From Candidatus Kapaibacterium sp. (GTDB lineage Bacteria; Bacteroidota; Ignavibacteria; Kapaibacteriales; UBA4661): a stretch of 60,827 nt of DNA. The notes under the pieces are model-generated. The model was given only the letters and a program-made list of their open reading frames with translations, searched no databases and had not been told where the DNA came from. The position numbers and the translations under genes were made by a program. Shown here piece after piece: positions 7,897 through 16,755 of this stretch; positions within the stretch are counted from its first letter, which is position 1, and every line of letters starts with the position of its first letter. The DNA is taken from assembly GCA_025455065.1 (NCBI GenBank), contig JALONG010000047.1:1-60827 (forward strand). Direction: 5' to 3'.

Positions 7897-9171
7897 TTAT
7901 TTCCTCGCAAACCGCCCCAAACGGAACTCTCGTGCGGTTTGTTTGCCGTCCAAAAGGATATTCGCGGCAAGTTCTCCAATCGCCGGAGCGTGCTTAAAAC
8001 CATGCCCCGAACCGCCTCCCACGATAAGTGCATTGTTCGCATCCGGCAAACGGTCAATGATAAAATCACCGTCCAGCGAGTTTTCGTACTGGCAAACACG
8101 CGCTTGGATAAGCGGTGCATTAGAAAGTGCCGGAAAGCGCATCCGCACAAAACGCCGCACCGCGCTTAAACCTTCCTCACTCGGCATACGGTCGCCGGTG
8201 GATGGATTAAACACAGCGCCCCGCGTGTCGTTAGCAACTTTGAAGCCACTGGAAAGCGTTTCTTTGCCCGAACCTTGAATACCATACATCGTTTCTCTGC
8301 CCGTCATATCTACCCAAACAGGGAATTTACTCACGCGCTTGTCCTCGAAATTCACACCGAAGTAAAAGACTTCCTGCCGCGTCGGACGCATGATTTCTTC
8401 CAACACTTCGGGAAACATCTCCCCAAGCCATGCACCGCAAGCAAACACATACAACGAAGCCCTTAGCACCGTTCCTTCGGCAAGCTGCACCGATTCCATT
8501 TCTCCGGCGCGAATGGTGGTTGTTTTTACGCCTGATTGACGGTATTCCCCGCCCTCTGCCAAAAACACCTCCAAAAGCGATTCACAGCAGCGCCGCGCAA
8601 GCAAATATCCCGCTTCCGGCTCAAAAAAGCCGCGCCGCACATTGTCAAGCACTGCCAAGGAGAACTTTTTGGAAAGTTCGTCAGGTGTGAGTTCGTCAAA
8701 GGGCATTTTCAGGTTTTTGAAGGCAGGAATGGACTGACGAAAAAATTTATCGTCCTCGCCCATAAGCCAGAGGCAGCCCGATTGCACAAACAATTCCCGT
8801 TTTGTCCGCTCTTCCAGCTTTTTCCACTGCACAAGCGATTTAGCAACCATTTCCACATACACCGCCGTCGCGCCGTATCCTGCACGAAGCGCCCGCGTTT
8901 CGTCGGCTGAGGATGCCCGCACATTTCCCACACCAAAAGCATCCACAAGCGTTACTTTCATTCCCCGCCGAAGCAGTGTTAATGCTGTCCACAAGCCAAA
9001 CACCCCTGCACCGACAACGATTGCGCTTGTCGGATTTCCTGCATTTGAATGTGCAGATTTTTGCAACAATGGCGAAGAAGAAAGAGGGTGAGCAGCTACT
9101 TCAGACGCGGAAGCGGTACTGAGAAGAGCGCCTGTGCTTATTGCGTGGCGGAGAAGTTCTCGTCTGGTCAT
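7897..9171 (-). CDS. FAD-dependent oxidase, monomeric sarcosine oxidase / N-methyltryptophan oxidase family
   Basis: A 424-residue flavoprotein predicted to oxidise a secondary or N-methyl amine to imine and H2O2. The dinucleotide fold begins at AIVVGAGVFGLW (about 50-61). The family motif with ETRALR follows, and near the C-terminus VCQYENSLDGDFIID and GGGSGHGFKHAP match the MSOX/MTOX pattern. Cys360 in VCQYENS aligns with the cysteine that covalently binds FAD in those enzymes. The N-terminus MTRRELLRHAISTGALL resembles a twin-arginine signal, which is unusual because MSOX enzymes are cytosolic, so export is possible. It lies upstream in transcription of nothing obvious and is separated from proline dehydrogenase by about 90 bases. 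Confidence 0.85.
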   Translation of the reverse strand: MTRRELLRHAISTGALLSTASASEVAAHPLSSSPLLQKSAHSNAGNPTSAIVVGAGVFGLWTALTLLRRGMKVTLVDAFGVGNVRASSADETRALRAGYGATAVYVEMVAKSLVQWKKLEERTKRELFVQSGCLWLMGEDDKFFRQSIPAFKNLKMPFDELTPDELSKKFSLAVLDNVRRGFFEPEAGYLLARRCCESLLEVFLAEGGEYRQSGVKTTTIRAGEMESVQLAEGTVLRASLYVFACGAWLGEMFPEVLEEIMRPTRQEVFYFGVNFEDKRVSKFPVWVDMTGRETMYGIQGSGKETLSSGFKVANDTRGAVFNPSTGDRMPSEEGLSAVRRFVRMRFPALSNAPLIQARVCQYENSLDGDFIIDRLPDANNALIVGGGSGHGFKHAPAIGELAANILLDGKQTAREFRLGRFARK

Positions 9172-9262
9172 AATGTGTGGTGATGGAATTTTACGATAGT
9201 GGAACTTGTCCCGTCATAGAACTGCTGCAACATAAAACGGGTTACCGGAATAGAAATATACC

Positions 9263-10162
9263 TTACCGCCCACCTGTGAACATAGCTTTGAAAATATGCC
9301 CCGCAACTTCGGGATTTTCCTTCAAGCGGCGCACCGAATAGCCGTACCAATCATGCCCAAACGGCACATAAATACGCATTTTGTGTCCAGCTTTGATGAG
9401 CGCGTCGCGCTTTTGCTCGCGCACACCAAGCAACATTTGAAACTCGTAGCGGTCGCTTTTGATGCCGCGTTTGGCGATTTCTTCTTGGGCGAAATCCAAC
9501 AAAATATCGTCATGTGTGGCAATGCCCACGTACATATTGTGGTCGAAGAGCAAGCGCAGAAGCCGTTTGTAGTTTTCCTGCACTTCTTCGCGCCCACGAA
9601 AAGCGATTTCTTCGGGTTCGATGTAAATGCCTTTGCAAAGCCGCACTGATGTTCCTGTTTTCGCCAATGAGCGAATATCGTCCTCGCTGCGGCGCATATA
9701 TGCTTGAATCACCACGCCCGTATTGGTCAAACCCTCGCTGTTGAGCCGATGATAGATGTCTATCGTCTTGGTTGTGTAGGGCGAATTTTCCATATCCAAA
9801 CGCACAAAACGCTTGATTTCTTGCGCTCTGGCAACGATTTTTCGCACGTTGTTGTAACAAAACTCATCGTCAATATCCAAACCAAGCGACGTTAATTTTA
9901 CCGACAAACCTGATTTCAAATCGTGTTGATTGATTGCTTCCAGAACATTCGATGACATCTGCGTTTCCTGTTCCGCTTGCGTACGAGAACTGACAAATTC
10001 GCCCAGCACATCAATCGTTCCGACGGCTCCGGCTTTGTTCAGCTTTTGTACTGTTTGAACGGCTTCCTGAATTGTTTCTCCGGCAATGTATCTATTGGAA
10101 ACCTGGCGAACAATAGCTTTGGGGACAATCGGCAGCGATTTTGCAATAAGTTGGTTCAGCAT
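9263..10162 (-). CDS. proline dehydrogenase (monofunctional)
   Basis: A 299-residue FAD enzyme converting L-proline to 1-pyrroline-5-carboxylate, the first step of proline catabolism, usually membrane-peripheral and coupled to quinones. Visible signatures are RLDMENSPYT, QAYMRRSEDD, VRLCKGIYIEP, ATHDD and FQMLLGVREQKRDAL, ending with the substrate-binding VRRLKENPEVAGH helix. Length fits monofunctional PRODH; the P5C dehydrogenase half of PutA is absent from this window. ATG 10162 was chosen because AGGAG lies seven bases upstream and the alternative start (10222) adds non-family residues. Confidence 0.93.
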   Translation of the reverse strand: MLNQLIAKSLPIVPKAIVRQVSNRYIAGETIQEAVQTVQKLNKAGAVGTIDVLGEFVSSRTQAEQETQMSSNVLEAINQHDLKSGLSVKLTSLGLDIDDEFCYNNVRKIVARAQEIKRFVRLDMENSPYTTKTIDIYHRLNSEGLTNTGVVIQAYMRRSEDDIRSLAKTGTSVRLCKGIYIEPEEIAFRGREEVQENYKRLLRLLFDHNMYVGIATHDDILLDFAQEEIAKRGIKSDRYEFQMLLGVREQKRDALIKAGHKMRIYVPFGHDWYGYSVRRLKENPEVAGHIFKAMFTGGR

Positions 10163-10309
10163 TTTTGACGCTCCTGTGAGGGAAAAAGTTGAAGAATGTG
10201 GTAATCGTACTGTTGGTGTCATTGTCTCAGTCTTCGATGCGGATTTACAGGATTGAAGAGTTTACAATACCGAAAACAACACCTTCAACATCGCATCAAT
10301 CCTGCAATA

Positions 10310-10960
10310 TCAATCCTGCAATTCCGGTACTTCTCGCAAAACAGTCTGCACACGCGCACCGCGCCGAATGATGGAGAAAGCATCATCGGTCATATCAATC
10401 ACGGTTGATTCGCCTTCAAAATGATAGACTTCCGATGCAATAACAACATCAACAAGCGACGCAAATTTTTCAATGAGTTCTTCCGGCGTTTCGATTTCTT
10501 CGTCGTCATCGGTTGCTACGCGAGCAGTAATGGAAATAAGCGGATTGCCGAGTTCTTTCAAGAGCGCAAGCGCAATCGGGTTTTCCGGCACACGAATCCC
10601 TGTGGTTTTACGCTTGGGATCCACCGCGTAGTGCGGAACGGCTTTCGTTGCCGGCAAAATAAACGTGTAGGGTCCCGGAATCAAGCGCTTAATCACACGA
10701 TACGCATGATTGCTCACTTTGGCAAATTCCGCAATATGCGAGAGCGAATCACACAAAAACGTCAGGTGCTTGTTTTCGGGCAAACGGCGGATTTGACGAA
10801 TCCGCGCAATGGCGTTTTTCTGGGACAAACAGCACCCAAGCGCAAAGCCCGTATCGGTCGGATACAGCATCACTGCTCCGCTCCGCAGCACATTGACTAT
10901 TTTGGCAATTTTGTATGATTCGGGTGTTTGAGGGTGCAATTCAACCGAAAGAGTTGGCAT
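10310..10960 (-). CDS. Sua5/YciO/YrdC family protein
   Basis: A 216-residue protein of the threonylcarbamoyl-AMP synthase superfamily, whose authentic TsaC/Sua5 members make the precursor for t6A37 of ANN-decoding tRNAs. Seen here are YPTDTGFALGC (about 33-43), the KHLTFLC segment, GPYTFIL and RKTTGIRVPENPI. The KxR/SxN ligand set of true TsaC is altered, with HLTF replacing the usual RP-type segment, so it looks closer to the YciO branch. YciO function is less certain than that of TsaC. Single gene, start ATG 10960. Confidence 0.82.
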   Translation of the reverse strand: MPTLSVELHPQTPESYKIAKIVNVLRSGAVMLYPTDTGFALGCCLSQKNAIARIRQIRRLPENKHLTFLCDSLSHIAEFAKVSNHAYRVIKRLIPGPYTFILPATKAVPHYAVDPKRKTTGIRVPENPIALALLKELGNPLISITARVATDDDEEIETPEELIEKFASLVDVVIASEVYHFEGESTVIDMTDDAFSIIRRGARVQTVLREVPELQD

Positions 10961-11053
10961 TATTACTCGTTTCTTTTGACCGAATACGAAACGTTCTGAG
11001 AGCAGATGTAAATGAGTTCGGAAAAGCTGCTATCTTACGCTCAAGAATGAATT

Positions 11054-11200
11054 ATGAGTGCAAAATACTATTTTTTGCCGTCAAATGCAGAAATGCTTCG
11101 ACAAATACTGTTTGAAAAGCGCATGAGCCTTCACACAGAATTACCGAAGCATCAACAATCAATCGTTGTCATTGACGAAACTGCACTGTTCTCTCTATGA
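11054..11200 (+). CDS. possible 48-residue orphan protein
   Basis: An uninterrupted frame from ATG 11054 to TGA 11200 reads MSAKYYFLPSNAEMLRQILF and ends in VIDETALFSL. It fills most of the space between the YciO gene start and the end of the TPR/barrel gene. No Shine-Dalgarno site or recognised family; chance occurrence is quite possible. Confidence 0.22.
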   Translation: MSAKYYFLPSNAEMLRQILFEKRMSLHTELPKHQQSIVVIDETALFSL

Positions 11201-11218
11201 CTTCGTTATTAAATTTTG

Positions 11219-12754
11219 CTAAAAATTTATTGCCAAACCAAGCCGCCCGTAAGCACCGATGCCGATAAGCAGGTCTCCTGTTGGTGTTTGTTGAAGAGGT
11301 GTGCTTCCTAAGAACGTCGCACCACCCGAAAGTTCAAGAAATACACCAACTTGACGGGTGAAATTATACTGCCCTCCAACTAAAACACCGCCGTATAAAC
11401 TGAGCGGGCTGAAAAACGGATTAAAATTTATCAATGCGCCAATGGACAAACCGGCATACACATCCACATAACGGTCGCGCACAAAGTGGTATACGGGGCG
11501 CAGCATGAGCGTATGATAGCTGATGGTTGTGACGCGTGTCACAGTGTCGCTCGTACCGCTTGTAATAGTTTTCAATGCTGTGTCTAGTCCGGGATAGTAA
11601 CCATACATCAAACCAATCGAAAAATTCGGTGTGATGAAAAAATCACCGCTGACCGTCAAAAGCGGAAACGAGATAGGAGGCGCGTTTCCATAAACATTTT
11701 CTGTCGTCGTACTCCCGGAAACAGTTCGCTGCGTAATTAAACCTCGCGTATTGAGGTTATATCCCGCTCCGATGCCAATTTGCAGCGTAAACGTAGGCAG
11801 CGTATAAACATCGGTAACGACGGATCGTGCAGTATTGGATGTGCTGCGCGTTATCGGTTCGGGACGCGGCTTTTTATCGGTTTGAAAGGGCGAAAACTCT
11901 GCTTGCGGCTTGCCGCCGTCAGGAACTTGGCGTGGCATCGTTCGGGCTATCACGCCCGGTGAACTTTCCGTTGCTGCCGCAGACGGTGTTGAAGGCGCAT
12001 ACGTTACGGTGCCTCCCGGACTAGGAATAGAGCGGTCTTCCAGCGCACGAATTTTATTTTCCAATGCCAAAACACGCTCGGTAAGCTGACGATTCAAGTT
12101 CCGCTCACGCTCCAAATCGCTGCTTGGCGCAGGCGCAGCCATGTACGGACGGGCGCTGCCTGTCGGGGGCGGAATGCTGCGGTAGGGCTGTGCTTGACTC
12201 GGCGGAGCGCCTTGATTCATCGGGCTTGGAGCAAGGTTTGCAGGCGGACGGGAACGGTCATTGCGATTCACATCGTCAATAAGCGCCTGTGTCGCACGTT
12301 GGCTGCCGTCGGGCTGTTTGATTAAGCCGTTGAAAATGTCGGAGGCTCGCTGCAATGCTGACAATGCAGCCGTTCTGTCGCCGATGTCTCGGTACACCAA
12401 GCCGAGATATTCGTATCCCGTTGCTTCCCAATAGCGGTTACCTGCTTTTTGCGCAAGTTCGATGCCGCGCTGGATGTACTTTTGCGCAAGGTCGTAATTC
12501 CGTGCTTCGCGGTAAGAGCTGCCAATTTTTAGGGAGCGCTGCGCATCGGCAAGCCACGTGCGGGGATTACCCGAAACGCGCTGCGACTGCGGAGGAAGCG
12601 GTCTGGAAGAAACGCGCGGCGAAATGGGGCGTGGGCGCGACGGTTGTGAAAACGCCGTGTGGAGGAATTGTGGTTGCACAATGCCGATAAGGGCTTCACC
12701 AAGCCAGAACGCCAGCACCAATGCGGTACAGCGAGTGAATGAAAAGGTTTTCAT
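11219..12754 (-). CDS. TPR protein with C-terminal outer-membrane beta-barrel
   Basis: A 511-residue envelope protein. It has an N-terminal signal/anchor (about 5-28) and a Pro/Arg-rich linker. Tetratricopeptide-like helices at about 65-140 contain YWEATGYEYLGLVYRDIGD. A low-complexity Pro/Ser region with a short coiled coil (LNRQLTERVLALENKIRALE) follows. The C-terminal ~180 residues (from VYTLPTFTLQIGIGAGYNLN) have alternating hydrophobic strands and end in GLAINF, as in outer-membrane porin-like barrels. It is the second of two tandem paralogues: the TPR block is clearly homologous to the gene at 12775-14040, whose stop lies 20 bases upstream. Role unknown, probably envelope scaffolding or transport. 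Confidence 0.75.
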   Translation of the reverse strand: MKTFSFTRCTALVLAFWLGEALIGIVQPQFLHTAFSQPSRPRPISPRVSSRPLPPQSQRVSGNPRTWLADAQRSLKIGSSYREARNYDLAQKYIQRGIELAQKAGNRYWEATGYEYLGLVYRDIGDRTAALSALQRASDIFNGLIKQPDGSQRATQALIDDVNRNDRSRPPANLAPSPMNQGAPPSQAQPYRSIPPPTGSARPYMAAPAPSSDLERERNLNRQLTERVLALENKIRALEDRSIPSPGGTVTYAPSTPSAAATESSPGVIARTMPRQVPDGGKPQAEFSPFQTDKKPRPEPITRSTSNTARSVVTDVYTLPTFTLQIGIGAGYNLNTRGLITQRTVSGSTTTENVYGNAPPISFPLLTVSGDFFITPNFSIGLMYGYYPGLDTALKTITSGTSDTVTRVTTISYHTLMLRPVYHFVRDRYVDVYAGLSIGALINFNPFFSPLSLYGGVLVGGQYNFTRQVGVFLELSGGATFLGSTPLQQTPTGDLLIGIGAYGRLGLAINF

Positions 12755-12774
12755 AGCGTCAATCCTTGATGAAG

Positions 12775-14040
12775 TTATTTTTTACCAATCAAAAGGCAGA
12801 AGTACGCGCCTTCGCTTTCGCATTCGTACATCGTTACCAAAAACGTGTGAACGCCGCCGTATTCGTTGTTCCAAGCGAGTTTTGCGAGAGCTTCGCGGGT
12901 GTTGGACGGGCGATTGCGGAGTGCATCATCAGGCTGCTGGGCAGTGGTTGTCTCGCCGGAACGGGGTTGCGGCTGCGTTTGTGTGCTGTCGCTTGCGGGG
13001 CGAGGCTCTGTACGGTTTTCCGGGCGGGTTTCCGTATTGCTTGAAGAAGCATTAGACGGAGCGGGATTTGGCATCGTGCCGGTAAACCGAATATCTTTTT
13101 TCTCCAGCACCACGCCCTGCTGATTGATAATGCGAACATCAATATCACGCGCTTTCGGAGCGCATCCATCGCCTATAATCACGTATTGACCAAGCGGCAT
13201 CGTAATATCAATTTTCGCGGATTCGCCGCGTCGCAAATAACCTACAATGACCGTTCCATCAACTCTTGCGCCTCCTCCGGTAATGCGCACATCACGTGTC
13301 GAGAAATCAATCGGTGCATAACCGTTCAGCCAGAGCGTACTTTCGCGGTAGCGTGCAATTCCCTCTAAATCTCGCTTACAATCGCTCATATCCACCGACA
13401 TCGGGCTTTTGAGCGACATTCCGGGATTAGCACTCAAGCCTGCTTCCAACTGACGAATACGCGCTTCCAAGTCGCTGATTTTTGCTTGCAGCGCACGGTT
13501 TTCGTCTTGCAAACGGCGATTTTCGTCCATCATGCGCGGGTCCCCTACAATCTGTGGCGGCGGCATGACCTGACGGGCGCTGCTGCCTTGCTCGACATCG
13601 GCGATGATGCTGCGCAAAACCTCGTCGCTGCCTTGATTATTCCGCATCGTTACAACGCGGTCATAAAGCGAGGCGGCTGTACGCAAGTATTCAAGCGCCA
13701 TTTGGCGGTCGCCCATATCGCGGTAGAGCAAGCCTAAATACTCGTACCCTGTTGCTTCCCAATACGGATTGCGATTGCGAACCATGTCTAAACCGCGCTT
13801 GAGATAGGTCTGCGCAAGGTCGAAATTCCGTGCTTCGCGGTAACTATTGCCAAGTTTCAAATAACGCACACCGAGATTATCCGCCGACGGTGCGGTGCGG
13901 CGTGGTGTGGTGGGCATTGTACCCGCTTCGATGGGGCTTTGCGCCAAAAGATGCGCAGGGGCAGCAAGCGAAAAAGCAAGACCGCACGTGGTCATTGCGA
14001 CCAATGCGCCCTGCACCAATGCGGTATGCAGCGTTTTCAT
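12775..14040 (-). CDS. secreted TPR / coiled-coil protein, paralogue of the next gene
   Basis: A 421-residue exported protein with signal peptide ending around HLLAQ (residue ~31). A TPR pair contains YREARNFDLAQTYLKRGLD and YWEATGYEYLGLLYRDMGD, followed by the coiled coil LQDENRALQAKISDLEARIR. A beta-rich domain (about 215-325, GTVIVGYLRRGESAKIDITM) and a Pro/Thr/Gln-rich linker lead to a final aromatic motif. ATG 14040 was preferred because GGAGA lies seven bases upstream and a signal peptide follows. The open frame runs 83 codons further upstream only because it reads through the palindromic repeat at 14179-14258. Function unknown; it forms an operon with its barrel-bearing paralogue. Confidence 0.75.
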   Translation of the reverse strand: MKTLHTALVQGALVAMTTCGLAFSLAAPAHLLAQSPIEAGTMPTTPRRTAPSADNLGVRYLKLGNSYREARNFDLAQTYLKRGLDMVRNRNPYWEATGYEYLGLLYRDMGDRQMALEYLRTAASLYDRVVTMRNNQGSDEVLRSIIADVEQGSSARQVMPPPQIVGDPRMMDENRRLQDENRALQAKISDLEARIRQLEAGLSANPGMSLKSPMSVDMSDCKRDLEGIARYRESTLWLNGYAPIDFSTRDVRITGGGARVDGTVIVGYLRRGESAKIDITMPLGQYVIIGDGCAPKARDIDVRIINQQGVVLEKKDIRFTGTMPNPAPSNASSSNTETRPENRTEPRPASDSTQTQPQPRSGETTTAQQPDDALRNRPSNTREALAKLAWNNEYGGVHTFLVTMYECESEGAYFCLLIGKK

Positions 14041-14178
14041 CAGATGTCTCCGAAAATGTGAAAAGTTTTTGGTCTTGTATGCGAGATTGTGAAACTGGTC
14101 ATGGTTGTGTGCCGGAGCGTGGATGTTGAGAGGCAAGGAATCAGCAAAGATGAAGAAGATATTTATCTTGCTACCATA

Positions 14179-14258
14179 AGTGGCACAGACATTTTTGTCT
14201 GTGCGTGTATTGGCGCTGTTTGTAGCAGCCTCGCACAGACAAAAATGTCTGTGCCACT
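14179..14258. repeat. 80-bp inverted palindromic repeat pair (type A)
   Basis: Two inverted copies of the hairpin unit AGTGGCACAGACATTTTTG... (14179-14204 and 14233-14258) flank a 28-base centre. Each unit is itself a 10-bp hairpin, so the whole can fold as one long stem or as two hairpins. It lies in the divergent gap 14041-14552 between the TPR gene and uvrB. The rest of that gap is AT-rich and shows no gene. Confidence 0.9.
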
Positions 14259-14552
14259 GAAGGCTTATCAACACTTGCTTTCGCCTCATGCCAAATTATT
14301 CCGACAATTCCTCAACATCCACGTTCCTTGACGTTTCGTTATTGCAAACGATACGATTTTTTTTATCAAAAAGCAAAACTTGTGCCAAATGAATGACCAA
14401 GCGCTTTTGCGGCTGCAATCTCAAAAAAGGAAATGAACGAAAAAAACGAAAAATTTGCCCTTTTTGCGTAAGTTTGATATTCATAGCAATTATACTGCTT
14501 GATATTCTGCGACAAATTTCTGCTACACCGCATCCACAAAGGCTTTTCCACT

Positions 14553-16592
14553 ATGCAAGGCTTCCAACTTGTTTCCAATTACAAACCCACCGGCGACCAA
14601 CCTGAAGCTATTCGCCAACTTACCGAAGGCATTGAGCGCGGTGATAGGCATCAAACTCTGCTCGGCGTAACGGGTTCCGGTAAAACATTTACCGTTGCCA
14701 ATATGATTCAAAACGTGCAACGCCCGACGCTGGTTATCTCCCATAACAAAACGCTTGCAGCACAGTTGTATGCGGAGTTCAAGCAGTTTTTCCCCAACAA
14801 TGCCGTCGAATTTTTTATCAGTTATTACGATTATTACCAACCTGAAGCATATGTGCCGACGACGGACACCTACATCGAAAAAGATTTCGCTATCAACGAC
14901 GAAATAGACCGCCTCCGCCTTCGCGCCACAAGTGCCTTAGTGGAAGGTCGGCGTGATGTGATTGTCGTGTCGTCGGTTTCGTGCATTTACGGTTTGGGGC
15001 GCAAAGAATCGTTTCAGGAAATGCTCATGGCGCTGCGCAAAGGGATGCGTATTGACCGTCAGCAGATGATTCGCCGCCTTGCCGATATGTACTATTCGCG
15101 GAACGATTTCGAGTTTGGGCGCGGCACATTTCGTGTGCGCGGCGATGTGATTGACATTATGCCCGCCTACGAAGACAGCATCGCTATTCGCGTGGAACTC
15201 TTTGGCGATGAAATTGACCGTCTGTCGCTCATTACGCCGATTGACGGGAAAGTGATTGACACGCTGGAAGCCACAACGCTATATCCGGCGCGGCTTTTCG
15301 CCAGCACGGAGCGTGAAGTCGAACAGGCAATTTTGCTCATTCAAAACGAACTCCGCGACCGTTTGAAGGAACTGTACGATATGGGAAAACTTCTGGAAGC
15401 GCAGCGTTTGGAGCAGCGCACGATGTTCGACCTTGAAATGATGCGGGAAGTGGGCTACTGTTCGGGCATTGAGAATTATTCCATGCACCTTTCGGGACGC
15501 AGTTTTGGTGAGCGTCCGGTGTGTTTGCTGGATTATTTTCCCGAAGATTATGTAACGATTATAGACGAAAGCCACGTAACGTTGCCGCAAGTCCGCGCCA
15601 TGTACAACGGCGACCGCGCCCGTAAAGGCACACTCGTCGAACACGGATTCCGCCTGCCCTCGGCAATGGAAAACCGTCCGCAGCGCTTCGATGAATTTAA
15701 TGAGGTGGTGAACCAAATGGTCTATGTCAGCGCCACGCCGGGCGATTACGAATTGGAGCAATCCGGCGGCGTTGTTGTCGAGCAGGTCATTCGACCGACG
15801 GGGCTTCTTGACCCCGAAATCAGCGTGCGTCCTATCAAAAGTCAAGTGGATGACTTATTGAATGAAATTCGTAAACGCCAGCAAAAGAAAGAACGGGTGT
15901 TGGTTACGACGCTTACCAAACGTATGGCGGAAGATTTGACGGGCTATTTGCGGAATTTGAATGTGGAAATTGCTTACATTCACTCCGACGTGGACGCATT
16001 AGAGCGGGTTGAGATTCTACGCGATTTACGCTTGGGAAAATACGAGGTGCTTGTGGGCGTGAACCTTCTCCGCGAAGGTTTGGATATGCCGGAAGTCTCG
16101 CTGGTGGCAATTCTGGATGCCGACAAAGAAGGTTTTCTGCGCTCGGAGCGGTCATTGCTCCAAACCGCAGGCAGAACGGCGCGGAATGCTGAAGGGTTGG
16201 TGATTCTCTACGCCGACCGCGTTACTAATTCTATGCGAAAACTAATGGACGAAACCAATCGTCGCCGCGCTTTGCAAATAGCCTACAACACCAAGCACGG
16301 TATTGACCCGAAAACAGTGTACAAATCGCTGGAAGAAATCCTGCAAGGCACATCCATTGCGGACATCAACGCTAAACGCACCGAAAAACGCCGCGTTGCC
16401 GAACTTGCCGACATTCAAAAGAAAACCGCGCCAATCCTGAAACTGATGACTCCCGAACAGCGCTCAAGCCTCATCACGCAACTCCGCGAAGAAATGAAAA
16501 CCGCAGCCCGCGACCTTGATTTCGAGCGTGCTGCCGAATTGCGCGATGAAATCAAACGTTTGGAGGAAGCGGAGGCGATGGCGATGGCGTGA
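14553..16592 (+). CDS. uvrB: UvrB, excinuclease ABC subunit B
   Basis: A 679-residue DNA damage-recognition helicase-like subunit of nucleotide excision repair, loaded by UvrA2 and recruiting UvrC. Walker A is GVTGSGKT (38-45). The beta-hairpin that probes the helix contains [12 protein letters not shown]. The Walker B/DEAD-equivalent is [12 protein letters not shown]. Helicase motifs V-VI include [20 protein letters not shown] and QTAGRTARN. The C-terminal UVR domain is [17 protein letters not shown], which binds UvrC. Length is normal. Start 14553 gives the family N-terminus [20 protein letters not shown]; an upstream ATG at 14499 adds unrelated residues. An ACCAA-type repeat starts directly after the stop codon. 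Confidence 0.98.
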   Translation: MQGFQLVSNYKPTGDQPEAIRQLTEGIERGDRHQTLLGVTGSGKTFTVANMIQNVQRPTLVISHNKTLAAQLYAEFKQFFPNNAVEFFISYYDYYQPEAYVPTTDTYIEKDFAINDEIDRLRLRATSALVEGRRDVIVVSSVSCIYGLGRKESFQEMLMALRKGMRIDRQQMIRRLADMYYSRNDFEFGRGTFRVRGDVIDIMPAYEDSIAIRVELFGDEIDRLSLITPIDGKVIDTLEATTLYPARLFASTEREVEQAILLIQNELRDRLKELYDMGKLLEAQRLEQRTMFDLEMMREVGYCSGIENYSMHLSGRSFGERPVCLLDYFPEDYVTIIDESHVTLPQVRAMYNGDRARKGTLVEHGFRLPSAMENRPQRFDEFNEVVNQMVYVSATPGDYELEQSGGVVVEQVIRPTGLLDPEISVRPIKSQVDDLLNEIRKRQQKKERVLVTTLTKRMAEDLTGYLRNLNVEIAYIHSDVDALERVEILRDLRLGKYEVLVGVNLLREGLDMPEVSLVAILDADKEGFLRSERSLLQTAGRTARNAEGLVILYADRVTNSMRKLMDETNRRRALQIAYNTKHGIDPKTVYKSLEEILQGTSIADINAKRTEKRRVAELADIQKKTAPILKLMTPEQRSSLITQLREEMKTAARDLDFERAAELRDEIKRLEEAEAMAMA

Positions 16593-16706
16593 GATTGGTT
16601 ACTTGGTCATTAGCCATTATTGGTTGCTTCGTCATTGGTCCGTCGTGAACGCAAGTATTAAAGCTGCACACAAGCAGAATGACCAATGGCTAATGGCTAA
16701 TGGCTA
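16593..16706. repeat. ACCAA-type low-complexity repeat, inverted halves
   Basis: Directly after the uvrB stop, 16593-16641 reads on the minus strand as units such as GACCAATGACGAAGCAACCA and TGACCAAGTAACCAA. The same units appear on the plus strand at about 16678-16706 (AATGACCAATGGCTAATGGC). The two halves are therefore partly complementary. Related sequence occurs at 41928-41976, 42302-42418 and 58650-58729. Confidence 0.65.
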
Positions 16707-16755
16707 CAATTTTGCCACAATTTTTTTTACAATTTCATCACTTTTCCAACAAACC

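Noticed and set aside
12775-14289. An 83-residue N-terminal extension of the TPR gene containing the repeat-encoded peptide [10 protein letters not shown]
   Set aside because: The same peptide appears wherever the palindromic unit is translated. The signal peptide and Shine-Dalgarno site support the start at 14040.
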